Of a DNA stretch of 64,000 bases, positions 53,144 to 63,062 are shown one piece after another; the stretch's first letter is position 1; each line of letters starts with the position of its first letter. Source of the stretch: Nocardioidaceae bacterium (GTDB lineage Bacteria; Actinomycetota; Actinomycetes; Propionibacteriales; Nocardioidaceae); assembly GCA_017744365.1 (NCBI GenBank), contig JAGIBL010000001.1, positions 186,001-250,000 on the forward strand. Reading direction: 5' to 3'. The notes beneath the pieces were generated by a model, which saw only the letters and a list, made by a program, of their open reading frames with translations, had not been told where the DNA came from and did no database searches. Both the position numbers and the translations under genes were made by a program.

Positions 53144-54004
53144 TTAGGTAAGGAGGCGGGCGCACGCCTCGATCAGCCGCTGCCGGATCGGGGCGGCGCG
53201 GTCGGCGAAGGTGCGCTGCTGGGCGACGTAGTCCGCCTTGCCCTCGGGGGTCTCGATCCGCACGGGGGTCCAGGGTTCGCCGGTGGGGTCGAGGGTGAGG
53301 CCGGTGAAGTCGTACGGCGCCGCGCGCATGTCGAGGATGCGGATGTCCCAGGCGAGCTCGAAGGCGTCGGCCACGAGCTCCGAGGGGATCATCGGGGAGA
53401 GCCGGAAGGCGTGCTTGTACAGGTCCATCCCGGCGTGCAGGCAGCCTGGCTGCTCGAAGGCCGGGCGGTCGTCGCGGCCGGGCTGGAGCGTGTTCAACTG
53501 GCGCGCCTCGGGGGTGAAGAACCGGAAGGCGTCGAAGTGGGAGCAGCCGATCCGGTGGGTCTCGACCACCTCGTCGGTCGCCCGGGCCCCGAGGCGCAGG
53601 GGCCAGGAGTGCCGGACGTCGTCGGTCCGATAGACCATCGCCCACTCGTGCAGGCCGAAGCAGCCCAGCGTCGGGGGCCGGGAGGCCGTGGCGGTGAGCA
53701 GCGTGTGCAGCTGCCGGACGAGGGAGCGCTGCGACTCGACGTACGCAGGTGACACGGTCCCTCCGTCGTACGCCGGGAGGCCCTCGTACTCCGGCGCCTC
53801 GGCCAGCGTCACGCCGTACCCGGGGTGCCAGCGCCGCAGCGCCGCCGGCCGCTGGGAGTAGTAGGTGAAGAGGAAGTCGTGCACCGGGTGCATGACCCGG
53901 TCCCGCCGTCGCGCCAGGTGGGGAGCCACCCACACGTCGACCCGCGACTCGTGCGCGCGAGCACGCTGCTCCCACGCGTCACGGGGCAGCACGGTCGATG
54001 GCAC
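53144..54004 (-). CDS. Uncharacterised protein, often named 3-methyladenine DNA glycosylase in actinobacteria
   Basis: A 286-residue soluble protein. Actinobacterial homologues carry the glycosylase name in many annotations, but no helix-hairpin-helix or other glycosylase motif is evident. Conserved-looking features are HPVHDFLFTYYSQRPAALRRWHPG, GLHEWAMVY, HRIGCSHFDAFRFF and CLHAGMDLYKHAFRLSP, rich in His and aromatic residues, suggesting a metal or cofactor site. GTG 54004 is the likeliest start; the frame is open further into the divergent gene. Function should be treated as unknown. Confidence 0.75.
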   Translation of the reverse strand: MPSTVLPRDAWEQRARAHESRVDVWVAPHLARRRDRVMHPVHDFLFTYYSQRPAALRRWHPGYGVTLAEAPEYEGLPAYDGGTVSPAYVESQRSLVRQLHTLLTATASRPPTLGCFGLHEWAMVYRTDDVRHSWPLRLGARATDEVVETHRIGCSHFDAFRFFTPEARQLNTLQPGRDDRPAFEQPGCLHAGMDLYKHAFRLSPMIPSELVADAFELAWDIRILDMRAAPYDFTGLTLDPTGEPWTPVRIETPEGKADYVAQQRTFADRAAPIRQRLIEACARLLT

Positions 54005-54035
54005 GGCGTGAAGGGTACGTCGATAGGCTCTCCCA

Positions 54036-54839
54036 GTGCGCATCACCAGGTTCACCACGGGGGAGGACCCCCTCTACGGAGTACTGACCGGCGAGGTCGA
54101 CGAGAACGGGATCCCCGAGGACGACGCCGTCATCGTCGGTCTCAACGGCGACCCGCTGTACGTCGGCCTGCACCTGTCCAGCAAGGAGTACGCCCTCGAC
54201 GACGTCCGGCTGCTCTCGCCGGTGCTGCCGCGCAGCAAGGTGGTCGGCATCGGCCGCAACTACGCCGCGCACGCCAAGGAGCTGGGCAACGAGACCCCCG
54301 AGGAGCCGCTGCTGTTCCTCAAGCCGAACACCTCGGTGATCGGCCCGGACGACCCGATCTTCTACCCGCCGCAGTCCAGCGAGGTGCACTACGAGGGTGA
54401 GCTCGCCGTCGTCATCGGCCGCATCTGCCGTGACGTCCCGGCCGCCCAGGCCGCCGAGGTCATCCAGGGCTACACCGTCGGCAACGACGTCACCGCGCGC
54501 GACCTGCAGCGCAAGGACGGCCAGTTCACCCGGGCCAAGGGCTTCGACTCGTTCTGCCCGCTCGGCCCGTGGATCGAGACCGAGCTGGACACGTCGGACC
54601 TGCGGCTGCGGACGTTCGTCAACGGCGAGGTGCGGCAGGACGGCCGTACGTCGGACATGGTCTTCGGCGTGCCGGAGCTGGTCGAGTACGTCTCCTCGGT
54701 CATGACGCTCCTGCCCGGTGACGTGATCCTGACCGGCACCCCCGAGGGCGTCGGCCCGGTCGAGCCCGGGGACGAGATCGAGGTGTCCATCGAGGGCATC
54801 GGCAACCTGACCAACACAGTGAAGAAGCGTGAAGCGTGA
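54036..54839 (+). CDS. Fumarylacetoacetate hydrolase-family protein
   Basis: A 267-residue FAH-fold enzyme. Metal ligands are in [13 protein letters not shown] (Glu residues) and the later [19 protein letters not shown]; the core ends with [12 protein letters not shown]. Relatives are acylpyruvases, oxaloacetate decarboxylases and 2-hydroxyhepta-2,4-diene-1,7-dioate isomerases; the phrase [16 protein letters not shown] fits the isomerase/acylpyruvase group. GTG 54036. Its stop overlaps the GTG of gltX, so the two are translationally coupled, a common actinobacterial pairing. Confidence 0.93.
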   Translation: MRITRFTTGEDPLYGVLTGEVDENGIPEDDAVIVGLNGDPLYVGLHLSSKEYALDDVRLLSPVLPRSKVVGIGRNYAAHAKELGNETPEEPLLFLKPNTSVIGPDDPIFYPPQSSEVHYEGELAVVIGRICRDVPAAQAAEVIQGYTVGNDVTARDLQRKDGQFTRAKGFDSFCPLGPWIETELDTSDLRLRTFVNGEVRQDGRTSDMVFGVPELVEYVSSVMTLLPGDVILTGTPEGVGPVEPGDEIEVSIEGIGNLTNTVKKREA

Positions 54840-56290
54840 GTGAGAACGTCCGAGTCCGGATGGCCCCGAGCCCGACCGGCTCCCCGCACGTGGGCATGGC
54901 GCGAACCGCCCTCTACAACTGGGCTTTCGCCCGCCACCACGGTGGCACCTTCGTGTTCCGCATCGAGGACACCGACCGCGAGCGCAGCACCGACGAGTCG
55001 CTGGCCTCGATCATCGAGGTGATGCACTGGCTCGGCCTGGAGTGGGACGAAGGCCCCGAGGTCGGCGGTGAGTACGGCCCGTACCTGCAGTCCGAGCGCG
55101 GCCACCTCTACCTCGATGCGCTGCAGCGGCTGCGCGAGGCCGGCTACACCTACGACTGCTACTGCACCAACGACGAGGTCGAGGCGCGGCGCAAGGCATC
55201 CGGCTCCAAGGTGATGGGGTACGACGGCTTCTGCCGCGAGCTCACCGACGAGCAGGTCAACGCGTTCGCGGGCCGCCCGAGCGTGGTCCGCTTCCGGATG
55301 CCCGAGGGCGAGATCACCTGGGACGACCTGGTCCGCGGCGACATCACCTTCCAGACCGAGTTCGTCCCCGACTACGCCCTCGCCCGGGCGAACGGCGAGC
55401 CGCTGTACACCCTGGTGAACCCGGTCGACGACGCGCTGATGGACATCACGCACGTGCTCCGCGGCGAGGACCTGCTCTCCTCCACGCCGCGCCAGATCGC
55501 CCTGTACGACGCGCTGCGCGAGGTCGGCATCGCGAAGGGCACGCCGCGGTTCGGGCACCTGCCGTACGTGATGGGCGAGGGCAACAAGAAGCTCTCCAAG
55601 CGCGACCCGGGCGCCAACCTGATCGGCTACCGCGAGGACGGGTTCCTGCCCGAGGGACTGCTCAACTACCTGGCCCTGCTGGGCTGGGCGATCGCCCCGG
55701 ACCGGGACGTGTTCACCCTGGCGGAGATGGTCGAGAAGTTCGACATCGCCGACGTGAACCCCAACCCGGCCCGCTTCGACCTGAAGAAGGCCGAGGCGAT
55801 CAACGCCTCGCACATGCGGCTGCTGCCGATCGACGAGATCACCCACCGCTCCCTGCCCTACCTGAAGGCGGCCGGCGTCGTCAGCGACCCGGTCTCGGAC
55901 GCGGACGCCCGCCTGCTCGAGCTCGCGATGCCCCTGGTCGCCGAGCGGGTCAACAAGCTGACCGAGGTGCCGGAGATGCTCGGGTTCCTCTTCGCCGACG
56001 AGGTCGCCTACGACCCCGCCGACGTGGCCGCCGTGCTCGACGAGGCCGGCCGCGCGGTGGTGGCCGCGTCGCGCGAGGCGCTCGCCGGGCTCGGCCCGTG
56101 GAGCACGGCCGCGATCGAGGAGGCGCTGCGCGCCAAGCTGGTCGACGAGCTCGGCCTCAAGCCGCGCCACGCCTTCGGCCCGGTCCGGGTCGCCGTCACG
56201 GGACGCCGCGTCTCGCCGCCGCTGTTCGAGTCGCTGGAGCTGCTCGGCCGCGACGCCACGCTGCGCCGCCTGGACGCGGCCCTGGCCTGA
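54836..56290 (+). CDS. gltX: Glutamyl-tRNA synthetase
   Basis: It charges tRNAGlu, and in organisms with GatCAB also tRNAGln, with glutamate. The 484-residue length is normal. The HIGH motif is [13 protein letters not shown], the KMSKS motif [10 protein letters not shown]; the C-terminal anticodon-binding domain is from about 330. A Cys-rich zinc region appears in [12 protein letters not shown] 54836. tRNA-Gln and tRNA-Glu genes lie 1 kb downstream and gatCAB is 43 kb upstream, so the full indirect Gln-tRNA route is in this window. Confidence 0.97.
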   Translation: MSENVRVRMAPSPTGSPHVGMARTALYNWAFARHHGGTFVFRIEDTDRERSTDESLASIIEVMHWLGLEWDEGPEVGGEYGPYLQSERGHLYLDALQRLREAGYTYDCYCTNDEVEARRKASGSKVMGYDGFCRELTDEQVNAFAGRPSVVRFRMPEGEITWDDLVRGDITFQTEFVPDYALARANGEPLYTLVNPVDDALMDITHVLRGEDLLSSTPRQIALYDALREVGIAKGTPRFGHLPYVMGEGNKKLSKRDPGANLIGYREDGFLPEGLLNYLALLGWAIAPDRDVFTLAEMVEKFDIADVNPNPARFDLKKAEAINASHMRLLPIDEITHRSLPYLKAAGVVSDPVSDADARLLELAMPLVAERVNKLTEVPEMLGFLFADEVAYDPADVAAVLDEAGRAVVAASREALAGLGPWSTAAIEEALRAKLVDELGLKPRHAFGPVRVAVTGRRVSPPLFESLELLGRDATLRRLDAALA

Positions 56291-56302
56291 CGCCGTACGC
56301 CG

Positions 56303-57301
56303 ATGAGCACGACCGCGCCGGAGGCGCACCCGCACCCCGAGGCGCGCACCTACCCGTTGATGCTGCGCACCTCGGCCTACGTCTGGTGGAAGCCGGCGCT
56401 GGGCATCGTGCTGCTGTTCCTGGCGTTCTTCTTCGCCTCGCCGCTGCTGCTGCCGCTGCTGGCCGTGCTGGTCGCACTCGACCACGACGGCTCGTTCGCC
56501 GACGCGTTCAAGCAGGCCGGCACCCTGGACCACGTCACCTGGCAGAACATGCTCTGGCTCAACCTCTCGCTGGCGCTGCTGGTGCCGGCGACGTGGGGGA
56601 TCCTGCGGCTGGTGCACTGGATGCGCGGCACCTGGCTGGCCTCGGTGCGGCCGGGGTTCCGGTGGCGGTTCTTCTGGGGCTGCTTCGGGCTGGCGGTGCT
56701 GGCGATCCTGGCCAGCCTGCTGGTCGGGGCGTTCCTGCCCGGCGACCCCGCCGACCTGCACGCCTCGGCCAACGACGTCACCGGCCGCCTGGTCGGCATC
56801 GGCGTCGTGGTGCTGCTGACGACGCCGCTGCAGGCGATCGGCGAGGAGTACGCGTTCCGGGGCTACCTGCTGCAGGCGTTCGGCTCGCTGACCCGGCAGC
56901 CGTGGTTCGGGATCGGTCTCAGCGCGGCGCTGTTCGCGCTGGCCCACGGCGCGCAGAACCTGCCGCTGTTCCTGGACCGGCTCGCCTTCGGGCTGATGGC
57001 CGGCTACGTCGTGTACCGGACCGGGGGACTGGAGGCCGGGATCGCCCTGCACGTCTGGAACAACCTGGTCGCCTTCGGGCTGGCGCTCGGCTTCGGCGAC
57101 ATCGACGATGCCCTCGGGGTCGACAAGGTGCCGTGGTCGAACATCGTGCTGACCCTCACCCAGAACGGCGTCTTCCTGGTCCTGGTGCTGCTGCTGGCCC
57201 GGCGGATGGGCGTGAGCAGGACCACGCAGCCGCCGGGCTCCTGGCCGCCACCACCGCCGGGGGAGGCCCCCGTTTTGGTGCCCTCAAGTCCCTCCGTGTA
57301 A
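56303..57301 (+). CDS. CPBP-family intramembrane glutamic endopeptidase
   Basis: A 332-residue membrane protein with about eight membrane segments. The catalytic motifs are AIGEEYAFRGYLLQAF (EExxxR), a His in FALAHGAQNLPLF and WNNLVAF near the end. Such Abi/CaaX-like proteases cut prenylated or membrane proteins, or give bacteriocin immunity. ATG 56303, 12 bp after gltX. Substrate unknown. Confidence 0.92.
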   Translation: MSTTAPEAHPHPEARTYPLMLRTSAYVWWKPALGIVLLFLAFFFASPLLLPLLAVLVALDHDGSFADAFKQAGTLDHVTWQNMLWLNLSLALLVPATWGILRLVHWMRGTWLASVRPGFRWRFFWGCFGLAVLAILASLLVGAFLPGDPADLHASANDVTGRLVGIGVVVLLTTPLQAIGEEYAFRGYLLQAFGSLTRQPWFGIGLSAALFALAHGAQNLPLFLDRLAFGLMAGYVVYRTGGLEAGIALHVWNNLVAFGLALGFGDIDDALGVDKVPWSNIVLTLTQNGVFLVLVLLLARRMGVSRTTQPPGSWPPPPPGEAPVLVPSSPSV

Positions 57302-57345
57302 GGTTTCCCTTCGGTTCGGGCGCCCGGGAGGGCTGTCCGAATTGG

Positions 57346-57417
57346 TGGGATATGGTGTAATTGGCAGCACGACTGATTCTGGTTCAGTTAGTCAAGGTTC
57401 GAGTCCTTGTATCCCAG
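57346..57417 (+). tRNA. tRNA-Gln (anticodon CTG)
   Basis: A 72-nt cloverleaf: acceptor TGGGATA/TATCCCA, D arm around TGGTGTAATTGGCAGCA, anticodon stem ACTGA/TCAGT with loop TTCTGGT (CTG, reading CAG) and T arm AAGGTTCGAGTCCTT. The 3' CCA is not encoded. Substrate of GltX plus GatCAB. Confidence 0.95.
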
Positions 57418-57475
57418 CGAGTAGGGACGATTTGGTCTGTCGTTCGTGCAAACGATAGAGTCACGTCTCGCTCAA

Positions 57476-57551
57476 GCCCCCGTTGTGTAGTGGCCTAGCA
57501 CGCCGCCCTCTCAAGGCGGTAGCGCCGGTTCGAATCCGGTCGGGGGTACCA
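57476..57551 (+). tRNA. tRNA-Glu (anticodon CTC)
   Basis: Acceptor GCCCCCG/CGGGGGT, anticodon stem CCGCC/GGCGG with loop CTCTCAA (CTC, reading GAG), T arm GCCGGTTCGAATCCGGT. The CCA end is encoded (57549-57551). Followed at once by a strong terminator. Confidence 0.95.
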
Positions 57552-57555
57552 CGAG

Positions 57556-57590
57556 AAAAGCCCAGTCCGTCGAGGACTGGGCTTTTGTCA
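57556..57590 (+). terminator. Intrinsic terminator of the tRNA pair
   Basis: AAAAGCCCAGTCC (57556-57568) pairs perfectly with GGACTGGGCTTTT (57574-57586) around GTCGA, followed by GTCATCC. Ends the tRNA transcript. Confidence 0.92.
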
Positions 57591-57679
57591 TCCCCTCAGA
57601 TTGGGGGTTCCGGTCAGGCCGCGCGCGGTCCACGATGGAGGTTCCGGCCGCCGTCGAACGATCCCCCGGGAGGGACCGT

Positions 57680-58912
57680 ATGCGCGCTGACCGGCGGCGA
57701 GGGCTCAGCAGGGTGGCCCTCTACTCGCACGACACGCAGGGACTCGGGCACGTCCGCCGCAACAGCCTGCTCGCGGCCGCGATCGTCGCCACCGACCCCG
57801 ACGTCTCGGTGCTGCTCCTCTCCGGCGCGCGTGAGGCCGTCTCGTTGCCGCTTCCCGAGCGCACCGAGGTGGTGGTCGTCCCGGGGATCGCCAAGGACCG
57901 GACCGGCCGCTACTCCTCGCGCTTCCCCGGCTGCTCGCTGCCGCAGGTCGTCGCGATGCGGGCCGCCGTCGCCGAGGCCGTGCTCGCGTCGTACGCACCC
58001 GACGTGCTCGTCGTCGACAAGTGGGCGCGCGGGTTTCGGGGCGAGCTCGAGCCCGCGATCAGGCGGCTGCGCGAGGAGCACGGCACCCGCACGGTGCTGG
58101 GTCTGCGCGACGTCCTCGACGACGTCGAGACCACCCGGCGGGAGTGGGCGGCCGACGGCACCACCGAGGCGATCGACAGCCTGTACGACGAGGTCTGGGC
58201 CTACACCGACCCCACCGTCTTCGACCCGGCCGAGGTCTACGGCTGGGAGCGCTGCGTGCGCGCCAAGGTCCGCTACCCGGGCTACCTGGGCAGCGGCCGC
58301 GCCCGGCTGCTGCCGTCGGCGACCGGCCCGTACGGCGCCCGCCCGGCACTGCCCGAGCTGCGCCGACCGTTCGTCCTCGGGCTGGTCGGCGGGGGTCAGG
58401 ACGGCGAGGCGGTCGTCGCGTCGTTCCTGGACGCCTCGTTCCCCGCGGGGCACGACGGCGTGCTGGTGGCCGGTCCGTACCTGCCGGGCCCGCTGCTGGC
58501 CGCGGCCGAACGGACGGCGGCGCGCCGACCCGACCTGCGCGTGTACCGGTTCGTCGCCGACGTCCCGCGGCTGACCCGGGCCGCCAGCGCGATCGTGACG
58601 ATGGGCGGCTACAACTCGGTCTGCGAGGTGGTCGTGTCCCGGCGGCCGGCGCTGGTCGTGCCCCGGGTACGGCCGCGCGGCGAGCAGGCGCTGCGGGCTG
58701 CCCACTTCGCGCGCCGCGGCCTGCTCGACGTCGCGTGCGGCGACCACCTCGGCGCCGACGACCTGACCCGGTGGCTGAGCGCCGCGGTGGGCACCCGTCC
58801 CGCCGGCCGGCCCCCGGTCGACCTCGGTGGTCTCGGCCGGGTCCCCGCGCTGGCCGCCGGGCTCGTCGGCCGGCCGGTGGGCCCGGCGAGGAGGACCGCC
58901 GATGTCGGCTGA
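57680..58912 (+). CDS. MurG-like glycosyltransferase (GT28-type fold)
   Basis: A 410-residue GT-B glycosyltransferase. The N-terminal domain starts VALYSHDTQGLGHVRRNSLLA, the Gly-rich loop of this group; the C-terminal domain has VLGLVGGGQDGEAV and TMGGYNSVCEVVVSRRPALVVPR, the MurG-like donor site. No membrane segment. GGGAGGGA precedes ATG 57680. First gene of a tight cluster whose products probably build and export a sugar-containing compound. The acceptor is unknown. Confidence 0.88.
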   Translation: MRADRRRGLSRVALYSHDTQGLGHVRRNSLLAAAIVATDPDVSVLLLSGAREAVSLPLPERTEVVVVPGIAKDRTGRYSSRFPGCSLPQVVAMRAAVAEAVLASYAPDVLVVDKWARGFRGELEPAIRRLREEHGTRTVLGLRDVLDDVETTRREWAADGTTEAIDSLYDEVWAYTDPTVFDPAEVYGWERCVRAKVRYPGYLGSGRARLLPSATGPYGARPALPELRRPFVLGLVGGGQDGEAVVASFLDASFPAGHDGVLVAGPYLPGPLLAAAERTAARRPDLRVYRFVADVPRLTRAASAIVTMGGYNSVCEVVVSRRPALVVPRVRPRGEQALRAAHFARRGLLDVACGDHLGADDLTRWLSAAVGTRPAGRPPVDLGGLGRVPALAAGLVGRPVGPARRTADVG

Positions 58913-60116
58913 GCACGGACGGGTCGGCTACGTCCTCAAGATGTACCCACGGCTCTCGGAGACCTTCGTGGTCAACGAGATCCGCGCGCTCGAGCACCTG
59001 GGCGCCGACCTCGAGATCTTCTCGCTCCGCCCGCCCGCCGACGGCCGGTTCCACGAGGCGCTGGCGCAGGTGCGGGGCACCGTCACCTACCTCGACCTGT
59101 CCGGCAAGGCCGGCGACCTCTGGCAGGCGCTGGCCGCCTGCCGCCTCGCCGATCCGGAGCGCTTCGCCGCGAGCACGGCCGACCTGTTCGCGGCGGCGGC
59201 CGCCGACGGTTACCAGGCACTGCTGCTCGCCGGGCTGGTGCGCGAACGCGGGATCACCCACCTGCACGCCCACTTCGGCTCGGTCTCGGCCGCGGTGGCC
59301 CGGCTCGCCGCGCGGCTGGCCGGGATCGAGTACTCGGTCACCCTGCACGCGAAGGACATCTTCCACGACGACGTCGACCGCGAGCAGCTGGCGCTGCGGC
59401 TGCGCGACGCGGCCGCCGTGGTCACGGTCAGCGACTACAACGAGCACTACCTGCGGGAGCGGTACCCGGCCGCGACGGCTCGGCTGGTACGCATCTACAA
59501 CGGCATCGAGCTGGACGCGTACCCGCCGAGCCGCCCGGACGTGCGGCCCCGGGTCGTGGCCGGTGTCGGCCGCCTGGTCGAGAAGAAGGGCTTCGACGAC
59601 CTGGTCCGCGCGATCGCGCTGCTGCGCGACCGAGGTGCGCCCGCGCACCTCGACCTGGTCGGCGCCGGCGAGCGGGAGCCGGCTCTCCGCGAGCAGGTCG
59701 CCGGCCTCGGGCTGGAGGAGCTGGTGACCTTCCACGGTCCGCTCACCCAGGCGGAGACCCGCGAGGTCGTCCGTGCGGCAGCGGTGCTCGCGGCGCCCTG
59801 CGTGGTCGGTGCGGACGGGAACCGGGACGGCCTCCCGACGGCGATCCTGGAGAGCCTGGCCCTGGGCACGCCGGTGGTCGCGACGCCGGTGACCGGCATC
59901 CCCGAGGCCGTGATCGACGAGGAGACCGGACTTCTCGTGCCGGAGCACGATCCGGTCGCGCTGGCCGACGCCCTGGCGCGGCTGCTCGACGACCCCGGCC
60001 TGCGCTGCCGGCTGGCCGAGGCCGGCCGGCACCGGGTCGAGCAGGCCTTCGACCTGCAGGTGAACGCCAAGCTGGTCCACGACGTGATCGGCGCGGGGGC
60101 AGGAGCAGGCCGATGA
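58902..60116 (+). CDS. GT4-family glycosyltransferase
   Basis: A 404-residue retaining glycosyltransferase. N-terminal VGYVLKMYPRLSETFVVNEIRAL; the donor-binding site has AGVGRLVEKKGFDDLVRAI and the E-x7-E motif ESLALGTPVVATPVTGIPEAV. The phrase LSETFVVNEI is found in colanic-acid WcaL/ExpE-like enzymes. GAGGAGGA precedes ATG 58902, which overlaps the previous gene by 11 bp. Confidence 0.92.
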   Translation: MSAEHGRVGYVLKMYPRLSETFVVNEIRALEHLGADLEIFSLRPPADGRFHEALAQVRGTVTYLDLSGKAGDLWQALAACRLADPERFAASTADLFAAAAADGYQALLLAGLVRERGITHLHAHFGSVSAAVARLAARLAGIEYSVTLHAKDIFHDDVDREQLALRLRDAAAVVTVSDYNEHYLRERYPAATARLVRIYNGIELDAYPPSRPDVRPRVVAGVGRLVEKKGFDDLVRAIALLRDRGAPAHLDLVGAGEREPALREQVAGLGLEELVTFHGPLTQAETREVVRAAAVLAAPCVVGADGNRDGLPTAILESLALGTPVVATPVTGIPEAVIDEETGLLVPEHDPVALADALARLLDDPGLRCRLAEAGRHRVEQAFDLQVNAKLVHDVIGAGAGAGR

Positions 60117-61297
60117 TGCGGGTCGCCTACGTCTGCACGGATCCGGGGGTGCCGCCGTTCGGCTGCAAGGGCGCCTCGGTCCACGTCCAGGCCGTCCTCA
60201 CCCAGCTGCTCGACCGCGGCGCCGAGGTCCATCTGCTCACGCCCCGGCCCGAGCCGCCGCCGCCGAGGCTCGCCGGCGTGCGGGTGCATCCGCTGCCCGC
60301 CGTACGCGGTGCCGGGCCGGTCGCGCGGGAGCGCGCGGCGCGCCTGGCCGACCGCGTGGTCGCGACCGTCCTCGACCGGCTCGCGTCCGAGAGACCGCTG
60401 GACCTCGTCTACGAGCGCTACGCCCTGTGGGGCCGCACGAGCATGTCCTGGGCCCAGTGGCACGAGGTCCCCAGCGTGCTCGAGGTCAACGCCCCGCTGC
60501 CCGACGAGCAGAGCCGCTACCGGGCGTTGTACGACCGCGTCGCCGCCGACCAGGTGGCCCGGACGGCGACCGGACGGGCCGGCGTGGTGGCCTGCGTGAG
60601 CGATCCGGTCGCGGCCTGGGTGCGAGGGCTGGGTGCCGCGGACCCGTCCCGGGTGCACGTGGTGCCCAACGGCGTGGACACCCGCCGCTTCGCGGCCAGA
60701 CCCGTACGGCGCTCCGCGGACGTGTTCACGCTGGGCTTCCTGGGCACGCTCAAGCCCTGGCACGGCGTCGACCTCCTGCTGCAGGCCCTCGCGCTGCTGC
60801 GCCGGAGCGACCCGTCCTGGCGGCTCCTCGTCGTCGGCGACGGGCCCGAGCGACCGCTCCTCGGGTCGCTCGTCGCGGCCCTCGGGATCGCCGGCTGCGT
60901 CGAGCTCACCGGCGCGGTCGCGCCCGAGGAGGTGCCGGGCCTGCTGTCCCGGATGGACGTCGCGGTGGCGCCCTACCCGCCGGCAACGGACTTCTACTTC
61001 TCGCCGCTGAAGATCTACGAGTACCTCGCGGCCGGGCTGCCCGTGATCGCGAGCGACGTCGGGCCGCTGCCGGCGCTGCTGACCGCCGGGCCGCGGCGCC
61101 TCGGCAGCGTGTATCCGGCCGGCTCGGCCACCGGACTGGCCGAGGCTCTCCTCCGGCTCCGGGGCGACCCGGACCTGCGTGCCGCGCTCGGAGCGAACGC
61201 CCGCCGCGCCGCCGTCGAGCGCCACGACTGGAGTCGGGTGGTCGGTCGCATCCTGGACCTGAGCGGGGTGCGCCATGGCGCGACGCAAGCCTCGTGA
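60113..61297 (+). CDS. GT4-family glycosyltransferase
   Basis: A 394-residue GT-B enzyme. N-terminal CTDPGVPPFGCKGASVHVQAV; donor domain FLGTLKPWHGVDLLLQAL and SPLKIYEYLAAGLPVIASDVG. ATG 60113 overlaps the previous stop (ATGA). The C-terminus overlaps the ABC gene by 23 bp. Distinct subgroup from the enzyme encoded just before it, so two different linkages are likely. Confidence 0.92.
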   Translation: MMRVAYVCTDPGVPPFGCKGASVHVQAVLTQLLDRGAEVHLLTPRPEPPPPRLAGVRVHPLPAVRGAGPVARERAARLADRVVATVLDRLASERPLDLVYERYALWGRTSMSWAQWHEVPSVLEVNAPLPDEQSRYRALYDRVAADQVARTATGRAGVVACVSDPVAAWVRGLGAADPSRVHVVPNGVDTRRFAARPVRRSADVFTLGFLGTLKPWHGVDLLLQALALLRRSDPSWRLLVVGDGPERPLLGSLVAALGIAGCVELTGAVAPEEVPGLLSRMDVAVAPYPPATDFYFSPLKIYEYLAAGLPVIASDVGPLPALLTAGPRRLGSVYPAGSATGLAEALLRLRGDPDLRAALGANARRAAVERHDWSRVVGRILDLSGVRHGATQAS

Positions 61298-63062
61298 TCT
61301 GCGGGAGTCGCTGCCGGGCTTCCGGCGCCTCTTCCACTACGTGCGTCCGCACCTCCCGCGCGAGCGCGGCATGCTCGTCCTCGGGTCGGTCGCGCTGCTC
61401 TCCGAGGTCGGGTGGCGGCTGCTCGAGCCGTGGCCGCTGAAGTTCGTCATCGACGCCCTGGTCACCTCCAGCGGCGGCAGGATCGCCGCCAAGCAGCCCG
61501 AGAACGTGACCGTGCTGCTGCTCGCCGCGAGCGCCGGCCTGCTGGTGATCACGCTGCTGCGCGCCGGCTCCTCGTACGTCGGCACGCTGGCCTTCTCGCT
61601 CTCCGGGAGCCGGTTGCTCAGCGCCGTACGGGCCGACCTGTTCGCCCACCTGCAGCGACTGCCGATGGCCTACCACGACCGGGCCCGCACCGGGGACCTG
61701 GTCACCCGGGTGACCAGCGACGTGGGACGGCTCAAGGAGGTCGTCGTCACCGCGGCGCTGCCGCTGGTGTGCAACGTGCTGACCCTGGTCTCGATGATCG
61801 GGGTGGTGACCTGGCTCGACTGGCGGCTCGGCCTGGTGATGCTGCTGGTCTTCCCGGCCTTCTTCGTGACCAGCACCCGGCTGGGCCGCCGGATCAACAG
61901 CGTCTCCCGGCTGCAGCGGCACGCGGAGGGATCGCTGGCCTCGCACGCGACCGAGTCGCTGGCGGCCATGCGCGTGGTGAAGTCGTACTCGCTCGAGCAG
62001 ACCATGCAGGAGACGTTCACGGTCAGCAACCAGAAGTCGCTCAAGGACGGCGTCAAGGCCAAGCGCCTCTCCGCCGGGCTGGAGCGCAAGACCGACGTGC
62101 TGGTCGGGATCGCGACCTCGGTGGTGCTCTTCGCCGGCGCCCAGCGCGTGCTCGCCGGCGCGATGACCCCCGGTGAGCTCGTCGTCTTCCTGACCTACCT
62201 CAAGGCCGCCTTCAAGCCGCTGCGCGACGTCGCGAAGTACGTCGGGCGGATTGCCCAGGCGGCCGCCTCCTCCGAGCGCATCGTCGACGTCCTCGAGGAG
62301 GTCCCGACCGTCGTCGACACCGAGGGTGCGATGCCGGCGCCGCGACTGTCCGGCGACATCGAGCTGCGCAACGTATGGCTCGAGCACACCCCCGGGCACC
62401 CGGCGCTGCGGGGAGTGGACCTGAAGATCCCCGCGGGCCAGCGGATCGCGGTCGTCGGGCCTTCGGGCGCCGGGAAGTCGAGCCTGGCGATGCTGCTGTC
62501 GCGGCTGTGCGACCCGGTACGCGGCCAGGTCTACCTCGACGGCATCGACCTACGGAACCTGACCGTGCGCTCGGTGCGCGACCAGACCGCGGTCGTGCTG
62601 CAGGAGAGCGTGCTGTTCGCGACGACGGTCGCGGAGAACATCGGCTACGGCACCACCGACCCGACGCCCGACCAGGTCCGTGCCGCTGCCGTGCTGGCCG
62701 GGGCCGACGGCTTCATCTCCCGGTTGCCGGAGGGCTACGACACCGTGGTCGGGGAGCGCGGCGCGACCCTCTCAGGAGGCGAGCGCCAGCGGATCGCGAT
62801 CGCCCGCGCCGCGATGCGGCGGGCTCCGATCGTCGTCCTCGACGAGGCGATGACCGGGCTGGACCCGCGCACCGAGACCGAGGTGCACGCGGCGCTGCAC
62901 CGGCTGACCGAGGGCTGCACCACCGTGGTCATCAGCCACGAGCCCGCCGCCGCGCTCGCCTGCGACCGGGCCGTGTGGATCGAGGACGGCCGGATCGTCG
63001 ACGACGGCCACCCGCGGATGGTGCTCGCGCGGCGGGTCGGGGGCACCCATGCCGCGGGCTGA
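61275..63062 (+). CDS. ABC exporter with fused membrane and ATPase domains
   Basis: A 595-residue half-transporter that would act as a homodimer. Six membrane segments lie within residues 35-320; the coupling-helix region YHDRARTGDLVTRVTSDV is typical of MsbA/lipid exporters. ATPase: GPSGAGKSSLAMLLSR, signature LSGGERQRIAIARAA, Walker B IVVLDEAMTGLD, switch His VVISHEP. It is encoded inside the glycosyltransferase cluster and probably exports the glycosylated product. ATG 61275. Confidence 0.94.
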   Translation: MARRKPRDLRESLPGFRRLFHYVRPHLPRERGMLVLGSVALLSEVGWRLLEPWPLKFVIDALVTSSGGRIAAKQPENVTVLLLAASAGLLVITLLRAGSSYVGTLAFSLSGSRLLSAVRADLFAHLQRLPMAYHDRARTGDLVTRVTSDVGRLKEVVVTAALPLVCNVLTLVSMIGVVTWLDWRLGLVMLLVFPAFFVTSTRLGRRINSVSRLQRHAEGSLASHATESLAAMRVVKSYSLEQTMQETFTVSNQKSLKDGVKAKRLSAGLERKTDVLVGIATSVVLFAGAQRVLAGAMTPGELVVFLTYLKAAFKPLRDVAKYVGRIAQAAASSERIVDVLEEVPTVVDTEGAMPAPRLSGDIELRNVWLEHTPGHPALRGVDLKIPAGQRIAVVGPSGAGKSSLAMLLSRLCDPVRGQVYLDGIDLRNLTVRSVRDQTAVVLQESVLFATTVAENIGYGTTDPTPDQVRAAAVLAGADGFISRLPEGYDTVVGERGATLSGGERQRIAIARAAMRRAPIVVLDEAMTGLDPRTETEVHAALHRLTEGCTTVVISHEPAAALACDRAVWIEDGRIVDDGHPRMVLARRVGGTHAAG

